A stretch of DNA of 64,000 nucleotides from RCIO01 sp965232405 (lineage in GTDB: Bacteria > Pseudomonadota > Alphaproteobacteria > Rhizobiales > Rhizobiaceae). The stretch covers positions 2,542,001 through 2,606,000 of the forward strand of contig OZ246966.1 in NCBI GenBank assembly GCA_965232405.1, given 5' to 3'. The position numbers were made by a program, and so were the translations under genes. Every line of letters starts with the position of its first letter. Position 1 is the stretch's first letter. The notes under the pieces were generated by a model that had not been told where the DNA came from, searched no databases, and was given only the letters and a program-made list of their open reading frames with translations. Of this stretch, positions 39,247 through 48,036 are shown in pieces.

Positions 39247-40741
39247 GAACGGCCCCTACCTGCTGGGCCTTGATGCCGGCAACACCGTCATCAAGGCGGT
39301 GCTTTTCGACGCGCATGGCCGCCAGATCGCGATGCACGGGCTGGACGGCCACTCGCGCACGCCGCAGCCCGGCTATGTCGAGCGCGATGTGGATGAGTTG
39401 TGGGCCAATGCGCGTGAAGTCATTCGCGCCTGTATCGCCAAGGCGGGGATCGAGCCCGCACAGATTGCGGCGATCGGGTCCGCCGGCCACGGTAACGGGC
39501 TTTATCTTCTTGACCGTAATGGCGAGGCGCTGATCGGTGTCCAATCGCTCGACACAAGAGCCGCGGCACTGGCAAGCGAGCTCGACGCGGCAAGCGGCGC
39601 GGCGATGCATGCCATCAACCTGCAACGGCCATGGCCGTCGCAGACGCCGGTTCTGCTCGCCTGGCTGAAACGCCACCAGCCCGAACTCTACGCGAAGGCC
39701 GGAACCTTGCTCTTCGCCAAGGACGTCGTCACCTTCCATCTCACAGGAGAACGCGCGAGCGAGATTTCCGATATGTCCGGCGCGGGTCTGCTGCGGTTGC
39801 CGGAGGCCTCCTATGACCGCGATCTGCTTGCGCTATATGGTCTTGAGGATGCATGGCGCATATTGCCGTCGCTTCACCAGCCGACGAGTATTGTCGGCCG
39901 TGTCACGGTGTCGGCGGCCGAGGCTACCGGGCTTCACGCGGGCACGCCCGTCGTTGGCGGCTATTTCGACGTGGTCGCATCGGCTCTGGGTTCCGGTGCG
40001 GTCGGCCCGGGCGATGCCTCGATTGTCGCTGGAAGCTGGTCCATCAACCAGGTGTTTTCCGACGCCCCGGTGCGCGACGATAGCGTTTTCATGATCTCTG
40101 CCTATGGCGACCGTCGCTTCGCCAACATGGAAAACAGCGCAACTTCCGCAGCGAACCTTGAATGGTATGTACGCACGCTGATCGAGCGCGGCGGCCACCA
40201 CGACGATCCCTTTGCGATTGTGAACGAGCTTGTCGAAGCGGTGAAACCTGCGCCCGACGATCCGCTGTTCCATCCGTTTCTTTATGGCGGCCGTATGGGC
40301 GCGCATCAGCGTGGAGGCTTCTACGGTCTCGGCGGCTGGCATGGGGAAGGTCACCTGCTACGCGCCCTCTTTGAGGGGGTGATGTTCGAGCATCGCCGCC
40401 ATATCGAGGTGCTCGCCAGGGCCGGTGTCCGTTTCGACAAGGCGGCATTGTCAGGCGGCGGTTCGCGCTCGCGCTGCTGGCCGCAGATGTTCGCCGACGG
40501 GCTGGGCGTTCCCGTTACTGTTGCTGAGGCGCGGGAAACCGGCGCGCTCGGGGCTGCGATTGCAGCAGCGGTCGGCGTGGGCATTCATGCCGACGAGCTG
40601 GCGGCGGTGCAGGCAATGACACGGCCTGAGCGGACCTACGCGCCCGACGGCAACATGGCAGCCCACTATGACCGCCGCTACGAGATTTGGACGCGGCTGA
40701 CGGTTGCCTTGGAGCCGATCTGGAAAGAACTCGAAACCTGA
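39239..40741 (+). CDS. FGGY family carbohydrate kinase
   Basis: 500-residue sugar/polyol kinase. N-terminal LGLDAGNTVIKAVLFDAHGR, activation region IGSAGHGNGLYLLDRNG, substrate residues around GVQSLDTRAA, and C-terminal ATP site ALSGGGSRSRCWPQMFADGL with VTVAEARETGALGAA. The GTG at 39239 is preferred since it overlaps the aldolase stop by 8 bases, although a GTG at 39212 is also in frame. EryA, xylulose and L-ribulose kinases are relatives; the substrate is open. It ends in a TGATG-type overlap with the next gene. Confidence 0.85.
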   Translation: MAENGPYLLGLDAGNTVIKAVLFDAHGRQIAMHGLDGHSRTPQPGYVERDVDELWANAREVIRACIAKAGIEPAQIAAIGSAGHGNGLYLLDRNGEALIGVQSLDTRAAALASELDAASGAAMHAINLQRPWPSQTPVLLAWLKRHQPELYAKAGTLLFAKDVVTFHLTGERASEISDMSGAGLLRLPEASYDRDLLALYGLEDAWRILPSLHQPTSIVGRVTVSAAEATGLHAGTPVVGGYFDVVASALGSGAVGPGDASIVAGSWSINQVFSDAPVRDDSVFMISAYGDRRFANMENSATSAANLEWYVRTLIERGGHHDDPFAIVNELVEAVKPAPDDPLFHPFLYGGRMGAHQRGGFYGLGGWHGEGHLLRALFEGVMFEHRRHIEVLARAGVRFDKAALSGGGSRSRCWPQMFADGLGVPVTVAEARETGALGAAIAAAVGVGIHADELAAVQAMTRPERTYAPDGNMAAHYDRRYEIWTRLTVALEPIWKELET

Positions 40742-42351
40742 TGACGAAGCCGCGGAGAAGCGAAGGGCGTTACGACTACATCATCGTCGGCGCTGGCACG
40801 GCTGGATGCGTTCTGGCGAATCGGTTGACCGAGGACCCGTCGACCCGCGTACTGCTGCTCGAGGCCGGTGGAAGCGACAACTACCACTGGGTGCATATCC
40901 CGGTGGGCTATCTCTACTGCATCGGCAATCCGCGCACCGACTGGATGATGAAGACCGCGGCCGAGCCCGGCCTGAACGGACGGTCGATTGCTTATCCGCG
41001 CGGCAAGGTCCTCGGCGGCTGTTCGTCGATCAACGGCATGATCTACATGCGCGGCCAAGCGGCCGACTACGACCACTGGCGCCAGCTCGGCAATACGGGC
41101 TGGGGCTGGGATGATGTGCTGCCCTATTTCCGCAAGTCGGAGGATCATCACAGCGGAAGCAGCGCCATGCATGGTTCCGGCGGCGAGTGGAAGGTATCGA
41201 AGCAGCGCCTGACATGGGATGTGCTGCGCGCCTTTCAGGAAGGCGCGAAGGAATTCGGCATCCAGCCGACGGACGACTTCAACGATGGCAACAATGAGGG
41301 GTCCGGGTTCTTCGAGGTCAACCAGCGTCGAGGCCTGCGCTGGAATGCGTCGAAAGCCTTTCTGCGCCCTGCGTTGAAGCGCCCCAATCTAAGGTTGATT
41401 ACGGGCGCGCATGTCGAAAGGCTGGTGCTGGACGGGTGCAAGGCGACCGGCATCAGCTTCACCGGTGACGGAGTGATGCGCGAAGCATCTGCTGAGCGTG
41501 AAGTGCTGCTGACCGCCGGGGCAATCAACTCTCCGAAGCTGCTCGAGCATTCCGGTATTGGCAGACCGGAGATGCTGCGCGATCTGGGCATCGAGGTTGC
41601 GCACGAAAGTCCTGGCGTCGGCGAGAGCCTGCAGGACCATCTGCAGATCCGTACCGCATTCAAGGTGACAGGCGCCAAGACGCTCAACACCATGCAGCGC
41701 ACGCCGCTGGGAAGGGCACGGGTCGGGCTACAGTATGCGCTGACGCAGAGCGGCCCGCTTTCGATGGCGCCGAGCCAGTTCGGCATGTTCACGAAGTCCG
41801 ATCCCGCCAAGGCCACGCCGGATCTGGAATATCACGTGCAGCCCTTGTCGACAGACAAGCTCGGCGACCCGTTGCATCCGTTTCCGGCAATCACCGTGTC
41901 GGTCTGCAATCTGCGGCCAGACAGCGTCGGCACTGTTCACATAAAAAGCCCCGACACGTCCGAGCAGCCGGAAATCCGGCCGAATTACCTGTCCACGACC
42001 AGCGACCGCGAGACCGCCGTGAATGCGGTGCGCCAGGCACGCCGGATGATGACGTCACGGGCGATGCAACCGTACTTGCCCGAGGAGTTCCTGCCGGGCA
42101 TCGAGTACCAGTCAGACGAGGCGGTGCTTGACCAGGTGGGCAACATCGCCACGACCATCTTTCACCCGGTCGGCACCTGCAAGATGGGCAATGACTACAA
42201 GGCCGTGGTCGGCGCCGATCTCAGGGTACACGGCATAGAGGGGCTACGCGTTGTCGATGCGTCCATCATGCCTCGCATCGTATCGGGGAATACGGCTTCA
42301 CCTGTTGTCATGATCGCTGAAAAGGCGGCCGATATGATTCGGGCGAGATAG
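40741..42351 (+). CDS. GMC family FAD-dependent alcohol/choline-type dehydrogenase
   Basis: 536-residue glucose-methanol-choline oxidoreductase. FAD-binding YDYIIVGAGTAGCVLANRL near residue 10, GGCSSINGMIYMRG, LTAGAINSPKLLEHSGIG and the C-terminal catalytic-His region TIFHPVGTCKMG with SGNTASPVVMIAEKAADMI. No signal peptide, so cytoplasmic. It is the last gene of the polyol operon and translationally coupled to the kinase; it may oxidise a terminal alcohol group to an aldehyde or acid. Confidence 0.87.
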   Translation: MTKPRRSEGRYDYIIVGAGTAGCVLANRLTEDPSTRVLLLEAGGSDNYHWVHIPVGYLYCIGNPRTDWMMKTAAEPGLNGRSIAYPRGKVLGGCSSINGMIYMRGQAADYDHWRQLGNTGWGWDDVLPYFRKSEDHHSGSSAMHGSGGEWKVSKQRLTWDVLRAFQEGAKEFGIQPTDDFNDGNNEGSGFFEVNQRRGLRWNASKAFLRPALKRPNLRLITGAHVERLVLDGCKATGISFTGDGVMREASAEREVLLTAGAINSPKLLEHSGIGRPEMLRDLGIEVAHESPGVGESLQDHLQIRTAFKVTGAKTLNTMQRTPLGRARVGLQYALTQSGPLSMAPSQFGMFTKSDPAKATPDLEYHVQPLSTDKLGDPLHPFPAITVSVCNLRPDSVGTVHIKSPDTSEQPEIRPNYLSTTSDRETAVNAVRQARRMMTSRAMQPYLPEEFLPGIEYQSDEAVLDQVGNIATTIFHPVGTCKMGNDYKAVVGADLRVHGIEGLRVVDASIMPRIVSGNTASPVVMIAEKAADMIRAR

Positions 42352-42643
42352 AGATACGCTTCGACCCGGTTCTGCTAGCCGGCAAGGGCCGCGACGAGAT
42401 CGATGATCCGCTGCCGCCTGCGGAAGGGTCTCGTTGATGCCGTGACGCAATGCCTGCACCCATTTACGGAGCCGATGGCAATGTCGAGACGACGATCGGT
42501 AGGGTTGCTGCCGGTTGATCTATCGGCAGCGCAGTCGAATGCGCTTCGCGAGCGCCTGCTCCACAGCAGCCGGTCGTTGTCGTCTCGATAGTTGCGCGGC
42601 GAGTTGGGGAGGAGCAGGCACAAGCCGGGATCTCCTGTCATCG
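42352..42643. other. Intergenic region between the two island modules
   Basis: 292 bases between convergent genes. The short open frames here have no family pattern and unusual composition; no terminator-like hairpin with a T run was found. Confidence 0.45.
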
Positions 42644-43744
42644 TCAGTCGACTGGCGCCTGCACACGTGCGCACGCACGGCCCGACGCGTCAAAGACGTG
42701 CAGCGCGCCTGCCCGAGGCGTCAACCCAATCGTTTGACCTGTGTTAAAATCGCGTGTCGGCGGCGCCTTGACGACAAGAACCTCGCCGTGGCCTGAGGCC
42801 ACTTCCAGTATCGTTTCATCGCCGAGCCGTTCGACCAGGCGGATGGTCATGGGGAATTCGCCTGCATTGTCGACCTGACAATCCTCCGGGCGCAGACCTA
42901 CTGTGACCTGATCACCAGCGGAGGCGCCGACCGAACCGGTAAATGCAATGTTCAGTCGGCCGAATTCGCGGGTCTCGACCGAAAGATGCCCGTCGGCCAC
43001 GGCGTCGACACGCCCACCAACGAAATTCATCCGTGGAGATCCGATGAAGCCCGCAACGAAGATGTTCGCCGGGTGATGGTATAGCTCCATCGGCGTCCCG
43101 ACCTGTTTCACCTCGCCACCATCCAGGACGACGATTCGATCCGCAAGCGTCATCGCCTCGACCTGGTCGTGGGTAACGTAGATCATGGTGGACCCGAGGT
43201 CGGCGTGCAACCGCGCGATCTCTCGTCGCATCGAGACGCGGAGCGCAGCGTCGAGGTTCGACAGCGGCTCGTCGAACAGAAACACCTTCGGGTGGCGCAC
43301 TATGGCGCGGCCGATAGCGACGCGCTGACGCTGCCCGCCCGAAAGCTGGTGCGGACGACGCTGGAGCAGATGTTCCATCTGGAGAATCCGCGCCGCCTCG
43401 TGAATTCGTTCGTCGATGTCTTTCTTCGGTAGCCGCGACAGCTTCAGGGAGAATGCCATGTTCTGGTAGACGGTCTTATGCGGATAGAGCGCATAGGACT
43501 GAAACACCATGGCGATCCCACGCTCCTTGGGCGCCTTGTCGTTGCAAGCTTCGCCGTCAATCCGGATCGTGCCGGAAGTCGCATCTTCAAGCCCTGCAAC
43601 GATGCGCAACAGGGTCGACTTGCCGCAGCCGGAGGGACCGACAAACACGACTAGTTCTCCGTCGGCGACGTCAAGATCGACGCCCTTGATGACGTCGATC
43701 GAACCGAATGACTTCGTGATCTCTTCGAGCTTGAGTGCGGCCAT
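42644..43744 (-). CDS. CUT1 sugar ABC ATP-binding protein (UgpC/MsmK type)
   Basis: 366-residue ATPase. Walker A GPSGCGKSTLLRIVAGLE, Q-loop MVFQSYALYPHKTVYQNM, signature LSGGQRQRVAIGRAI, Walker B VFLFDEPLSNLDAALR and switch YVTHDQVEAMTLADR, followed by a TOBE/OB C-terminal domain. It is the last gene of the minus-strand amino-sugar operon and energises the importer encoded at 46.2-49.3 kb. A hairpin separates it from the SIS gene. Confidence 0.9.
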   Translation of the reverse strand: MAALKLEEITKSFGSIDVIKGVDLDVADGELVVFVGPSGCGKSTLLRIVAGLEDATSGTIRIDGEACNDKAPKERGIAMVFQSYALYPHKTVYQNMAFSLKLSRLPKKDIDERIHEAARILQMEHLLQRRPHQLSGGQRQRVAIGRAIVRHPKVFLFDEPLSNLDAALRVSMRREIARLHADLGSTMIYVTHDQVEAMTLADRIVVLDGGEVKQVGTPMELYHHPANIFVAGFIGSPRMNFVGGRVDAVADGHLSVETREFGRLNIAFTGSVGASAGDQVTVGLRPEDCQVDNAGEFPMTIRLVERLGDETILEVASGHGEVLVVKAPPTRDFNTGQTIGLTPRAGALHVFDASGRACARVQAPVD

Positions 43745-43770
43745 GCAGATATCCCCTTGCCTGCGATACC

Positions 43771-43797
43771 GGGGCGCGCAAACAATTCGCGCGCCCC
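43771..43797 (-). terminator. Hairpin between SIS and ATPase genes
   Basis: Perfect 9-bp stem (43771-43779 with 43789-43797) with a 9-base loop in the 60-base gap. No T run; probable processing or attenuation signal. Confidence 0.55.
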
Positions 43798-43804
43798 AGA
43801 ACCG

Positions 43805-44596
43805 CTATTCGCCGCGCATGCGCTGCTTGAAGAAGTCGAGGTGCTTGTCCTGCGCCTTGATCATGCGTTCCCGATAGACACCATAAATCTGGTCGGTGTC
43901 GTGGAGCGTAACGCCGGCGATTGTCGGCGAAGCGAAGGTCGGCGACTCTATGCCCTTGGCCGAGAGTTTCTCCGCGGTTCGCGCCACCAGTTCGTGCATC
44001 ATCATCATGGCGAGAACCGTGGATGAACCCGCCACCGGTCGGGACCAGCCGTCGACCGGGACGATCGCGTCCTCGATCGGCGCGCAGGTGTCGATGACGA
44101 TGTCGGCAGCATCCGCCAGCCGCATCCCGGAGGAGTGGGTCGCTGCCTTGTCGAGATTTGCCTTGGCGGTAACAGCAACAACCGTCATGTCGCGTTTCTT
44201 CGCGTAAAGGGCAGTGTCGATGCCGGAGGCGTTGCGGCCGCTATGTCCGAAGATGACGATCGAGTCTCCGGGATTGAGCGGCTGGTGATCCAGGAACTTC
44301 TCAGCGTAGCGCTCGGTGCGCTCAAGCCACAACAGTTCCCTGACGCCGCCTGCGCCAAGGATGTTATGCCACATCAAGCGAGGGTCGGTGAGGGGGTTGA
44401 AGCCGACATAGCTGCCATAGCGCGGATATGTTTCCTGCACCGGCAGGACCGAATGGCCGGACCCGTAGAGATGGACGAGGCCTTCGTTGCCAAGTGTCGC
44501 CGAAAGTGCCTCGGCGGCTTTGTCGAACGCGTCTTCGTTCTCGCTGGCGGCGCGCTCGGCGAGCTTTGCCAGACGGCTGATGTAGAGGGAGGACAT
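43805..44596 (-). CDS. SIS domain sugar-phosphate-binding protein
   Basis: 263-residue single-SIS-domain protein (COG4821-like). LVHLYGSGHSVLPVQE, DSIVIFGHSGRNASGIDTAL and MTVVAVTAKANLD are phosphosugar-binding loops. Such proteins are isomerases or, in amino-sugar and muramic-acid loci, etherase/deaminase-type enzymes or ligand sensors. It lies directly downstream of the GntR/UTRA gene. The specific reaction cannot be assigned. Confidence 0.8.
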   Translation of the reverse strand: MSSLYISRLAKLAERAASENEDAFDKAAEALSATLGNEGLVHLYGSGHSVLPVQETYPRYGSYVGFNPLTDPRLMWHNILGAGGVRELLWLERTERYAEKFLDHQPLNPGDSIVIFGHSGRNASGIDTALYAKKRDMTVVAVTAKANLDKAATHSSGMRLADAADIVIDTCAPIEDAIVPVDGWSRPVAGSSTVLAMMMMHELVARTAEKLSAKGIESPTFASPTIAGVTLHDTDQIYGVYRERMIKAQDKHLDFFKQRMRGE

Positions 44597-44623
44597 GAGG
44601 AGGAATGTACCTTTCGCTGTTGG

Positions 44624-45364
44624 TTAGAGTTGAAGGCGAGACCGGATCTCGTAGCGGTCGCCGCGCATGGTCGAGACGGTAAATTCGAAGGGAGCCCGCG
44701 CGTCGGAGGTGATGCGCTGGACTATGAAAGCCGGGCTGCCGGCAGCGACCTCCAAGGGGCCCGCGTCTTCGGGCGACACGATGCCAACGCGATAGATTTC
44801 GCGCGCCACCTGGGGCGTGATGCCGAAGCGGTGCTTCAGCAGCTCGTACAGCGAGGGAACCGGTTCGCCGATGTCGACGAGGCCGGGCACGCGCGCCGCG
44901 GGAATGAAGGCGTTCTGGATGCCAATCGGCAGGTTGTTGCCGGCGCGCAGGCGACGAACCTTGACGACGAGTTCGCCCTCGGCGATCTCCAGCGCGCTCG
45001 CCACCTCCGGCGACGCAGCCACCTCCGTCATTTCCAGCAAGCGCGAGCCGACGACGAGCCCGCGATCGGCCATTTCCTGGGTGAAGCTGGTCAGTCCGCG
45101 CACGCCGGCGGTAACTGTCGAGGTGCGCACGAATGTGCCTCGCCCGTGCTCGCGCCGAAGCAGACCCGCTTCCTCGATGTTGCGAAGTGCGTGACGGATG
45201 GTGATACGGCTGACGCCCAACATCTCGCTCAGCTTGCCCTCGTTAGGCAGTTGCGTTCCGTCGGGCCAGGTGCCGTCGGCGATCAGTGCGCGCAGTGCCT
45301 GTTCGGCCTGATGCCACAGGGGTTCGGGGCGCGACCGGTCGGCGCGCCGAAGATTGATCGTCAT
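44624..45364 (-). CDS. GntR family regulator with UTRA domain (NagR/HutC-like)
   Basis: 246-residue repressor: winged helix-turn-helix (ALIADGTWPDGTQLPNEGKL, GVSRITIRHALRNIEEAGLL) in the first 75 residues and a UTRA ligand-binding domain with GRGTFVRTS, SLYELLKHRFG and GSPAFIVQRI. Regulators of this type sense sugar phosphates such as glucosamine 6-phosphate. It overlaps the ROK kinase gene by 4 bases and probably acts at the 26-bp palindrome at 49372. Confidence 0.86.
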   Translation of the reverse strand: MTINLRRADRSRPEPLWHQAEQALRALIADGTWPDGTQLPNEGKLSEMLGVSRITIRHALRNIEEAGLLRREHGRGTFVRTSTVTAGVRGLTSFTQEMADRGLVVGSRLLEMTEVAASPEVASALEIAEGELVVKVRRLRAGNNLPIGIQNAFIPAARVPGLVDIGEPVPSLYELLKHRFGITPQVAREIYRVGIVSPEDAGPLEVAAGSPAFIVQRITSDARAPFEFTVSTMRGDRYEIRSRLQL

Positions 45365-46233
45365 GGTCTGTCCTCCGCCCAGATCGGGTGCCCATGCGCC
45401 GCCAGTCCGGCCCCGACGAGGCCCGCCCGCGTCCCGAATTCTCCTGCCGCGATCTCCACGTCACGAAGATGCGGCGGAAGCTGCCGTATCAGCGTTGGGC
45501 GGAGCCGAGGGCCAAGTACGTCGAGGCTCTCGACAACGCCGCCAGCGAAAATCACACGCGCCGCCCCTGTGAGTGCGACAGCACCGGCAAGAGTGGTTCC
45601 AAGTGCCGCAGCGGCGGGTTCAATCGCCCGAGTAGCTTCCTCGTTGCCGTCCCTGACGGCGGCCATGAGGGCGCGTCCGTCCGCGTAGTCCAAGCCAACG
45701 GCAACGCGATCAAACGCGGTGCCCGAAGCGATACGCTCCAGCCACCCATGTACGTCGCTGCCCTGGTCTTCCGGGTCGGCGCAGGCCCAACCGAAAGACG
45801 TTGCAGCGCCGCCCGCGCCCCTCAATATCCGCCCGTCTGCCAGCACGGCTGAACCGATGCCGGTACCGATGGCGAGCAGAATAGCATTGTCCACGTCGCG
45901 CGCGGCGCCGCCGGCGGCCTCGGCAAGCAGGGCGAATTGCGCGTCATTTCCAAGTGCTACCTGGACATCAGGAAACAGTGCGGCCAGATCGACGGAGTCG
46001 AGGAACGGAAGATTTGGCACCCAGGCGCAAACCGTTCCGCGGGCAAGACCCGGGATGCAGACCCCCATCCTGGCAGCGCCGTTCTCTGCCAGCAGAGAGG
46101 CCACTCGCTGCCGCAGCTCATCGAGGCTTGCCGGCGCCGGCCATTGGCCGAGCGGGCGCGCAGCCAGTGCGTCCTCCCCTGACAGGCCGGCGCGGATGTT
46201 GGTTCCGCCGAGGTCGATCGCCAGCGCTCTCAT
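45361..46233 (-). CDS. ROK family sugar kinase lacking the zinc motif
   Basis: 290-residue kinase, probably for N-acetylglucosamine or a related amino sugar. The ATP-binding start ALAIDLGGTNIRAGL, the sugar-binding LGNDAQFALLAEA and LLAIGTGIGSAVL, and AGGVVE are present. The Cys-rich zinc motif usual for ROK kinases (CxCGxxGCxE) is not there; the region reads WACADPEDQGSDVHGWLE instead. It overlaps both neighbours by 4 bases. Confidence 0.78.
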   Translation of the reverse strand: MRALAIDLGGTNIRAGLSGEDALAARPLGQWPAPASLDELRQRVASLLAENGAARMGVCIPGLARGTVCAWVPNLPFLDSVDLAALFPDVQVALGNDAQFALLAEAAGGAARDVDNAILLAIGTGIGSAVLADGRILRGAGGAATSFGWACADPEDQGSDVHGWLERIASGTAFDRVAVGLDYADGRALMAAVRDGNEEATRAIEPAAAALGTTLAGAVALTGAARVIFAGGVVESLDVLGPRLRPTLIRQLPPHLRDVEIAAGEFGTRAGLVGAGLAAHGHPIWAEDRP

Positions 46234-47081
46234 CCCTTGACTCCGGCGCTGACAATCGAGTCGACGAAGAAGCGTTGCAGGAAGACGAACAGAACCAGCG
46301 GTGGCAGCACTGCGAGCGTCGCTCCTGCCATGACGAGGCCCGTGTTGACCGCGCCGCGATTGTAGGAGAGCAGCCGCCCGAGACTGAGGACAATGGGGTA
46401 GTCATCGGTACTTCCCTGGAGCACGGTCAAGGGCCAGAGATAGGTGTTCCAGTGGTAGACGAAGGCGAACAGCGCGAGAGCGGCGATAGCCGGAACAACC
46501 GCCGGCGCCACGACGGAGAAAACGATGCGAAGCTCGGAGGCGCCATCGACCCGCGCCGCGTCGATCAAGTCATCAGGGACCCCGGCCACGAACTGGCGCA
46601 TCAGGAATATCCCGAAGGCGTTGGCAAGGTGCGGGGCGATCACCCCGAACAGGCTGGCCCCAAAACCGAGCGATGTGACCAGCCGGTAGAGCGGGATCAG
46701 CGTCACGATCGGCGGCAGGAACATGGTGGCGATCAGGATCGCGAAAAGCGTGTCGCGACCGCGAAAGCGGTACTTGGCGAAGGCGTATCCCGCCATCAGC
46801 GACGTAACGAGGATGCCGGCGGTCGTAGTCGTGGCGATAATGAACGAGTTGAGAAAGGAGCGTCGCGCATCGATGACATCGGCGACCTCGCCAAATGCGG
46901 CCAGATTTGGCGTGGCCGGTATCCAGACCGGCGGGGTCTGCATGCTCTCAGACGGCGTCTTGAGGCTGGAAAGCACCATCCACACGAGTGGGAAGGCTGC
47001 AACCACGGCTATGCCGATGATGGCAAGCAGGACAAGGACGTCGCCCGTGCTTGGACGGCCGCGAAAGACGGCTCCGGTCAT
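46230..47081 (-). CDS. CUT1 sugar ABC permease (MalG type)
   Basis: 283-residue permease with six membrane segments, first VLVLLAIIGIAVVAAFPLVW, and coupling loop LIDAARVDGASELRIVFSVV. The ATG at 47081 is used; the open frame runs far upstream but that part is antisense-like noise within the MalF-type gene. It overlaps the upstream permease gene by 4 bases. Confidence 0.88.
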   Translation of the reverse strand: MTGAVFRGRPSTGDVLVLLAIIGIAVVAAFPLVWMVLSSLKTPSESMQTPPVWIPATPNLAAFGEVADVIDARRSFLNSFIIATTTTAGILVTSLMAGYAFAKYRFRGRDTLFAILIATMFLPPIVTLIPLYRLVTSLGFGASLFGVIAPHLANAFGIFLMRQFVAGVPDDLIDAARVDGASELRIVFSVVAPAVVPAIAALALFAFVYHWNTYLWPLTVLQGSTDDYPIVLSLGRLLSYNRGAVNTGLVMAGATLAVLPPLVLFVFLQRFFVDSIVSAGVKG

Positions 47082-47971
47082 GGACGATCCTCCTTCTGCC
47101 GCGCGAGGGCAAAAATGAGTATGATGGCGACAATCAGCGACAGCATCAGTGTGACGGCCATCGCCGAACCCAGGCCGCCTTGGGCGCGCTCGATGCCTAC
47201 GCGGCGAATATGGAACGTCAGCACGTTGGTGGCGTTTGCTGGCCCGCCCTGGGTGATCAGCGCCACTGGTTCGAACACCTGTACGGCGTTGATCACTCCG
47301 ATGACCGAACTGAACAGGAGAGTCCGCCGCAAAAGCGGCAGCGTAACGCCGAAGAACCCCTGGATCCGGTTCGCGCCGTCGATCCGTGCCGCCTCGTAGA
47401 GAGAGGAGGGGATCTGGGTGAGTCCTGCGATGACAAGCACGGTAAAATAGCCAATCTGCTGCCATACATTGAGAATGACGATGGAGAACAACGCAGTGTC
47501 AGGCGAGGACAGCCAGGGCTGCGGGCCGATACCCACCCAGGACAGCAGCTGGTTGATCGGGCCTTCGGTGGGCGAATAGAGTTTCGACCAGACCAGCGCC
47601 ACCGCGATCATCGGCACCATGTAGGTCGAGAACAGTACCGTTCTTAGAACATTGCCTCCGGCGACGCGGGACTGGTGCACGAGAAGGCCCAGCAGCACTG
47701 ACAGCGGCAAGATGATTGCGACGGACAGGCAGGTATAAATGGCTGTGTTGAGATAGGCGCGCTTGAAGTCACGTCCGACCGAGATCGGTCCGAAAATGTC
47801 CTCGAAATTGCGCAGGCCAACAAATTTTGCGGTGCTGAAACCTGTCTGCGTCGACCACTCGTGAAACGACAGCCAAATCGTCAGAACCATCGGCACGAGG
47901 ATGAACACCCCGATCAGCGCGACCGCAGGCGTCAGCATCACCCAGATAGAGCGTGATCGGGAGAGTGTCAT
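47078..47971 (-). CDS. CUT1 sugar ABC permease (MalF type)
   Basis: 297-residue permease. First membrane segment VMLTPAVALIGVFILVPMV; coupling loop LYEAARIDGANRIQGFFGVT. ATG at 47971 (MTLSRSRS) is preferred over an upstream start that would lie in the hairpin region. Partner of the MalG-type protein in the amino-sugar importer. Confidence 0.88.
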   Translation of the reverse strand: MTLSRSRSIWVMLTPAVALIGVFILVPMVLTIWLSFHEWSTQTGFSTAKFVGLRNFEDIFGPISVGRDFKRAYLNTAIYTCLSVAIILPLSVLLGLLVHQSRVAGGNVLRTVLFSTYMVPMIAVALVWSKLYSPTEGPINQLLSWVGIGPQPWLSSPDTALFSIVILNVWQQIGYFTVLVIAGLTQIPSSLYEAARIDGANRIQGFFGVTLPLLRRTLLFSSVIGVINAVQVFEPVALITQGGPANATNVLTFHIRRVGIERAQGGLGSAMAVTLMLSLIVAIILIFALARQKEDRP

Positions 47972-47987
47972 TTGCTCGTTCGATTTG

Positions 47988-48022
47988 GGCCGGCGCGCGG
48001 CATGATAGCACACGCGCCGGCC
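47988..48022 (-). terminator. Hairpin after the amino-sugar-binding-protein gene
   Basis: Perfect 10-bp GC stem (47988-47997 with 48013-48022) with a 15-base loop, between the binding-protein stop and the first permease start on the minus strand. No T run. Confidence 0.65.
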
Positions 48023-48036
48023 AGCCCGGGGAGGAC

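Noticed and set aside
42375..42674. 99-codon minus-strand frame between GMC and ATPase genes
   Set aside because: Overlaps the ATPase gene end, no recognisable domain, no ribosome binding site; treated as non-coding.
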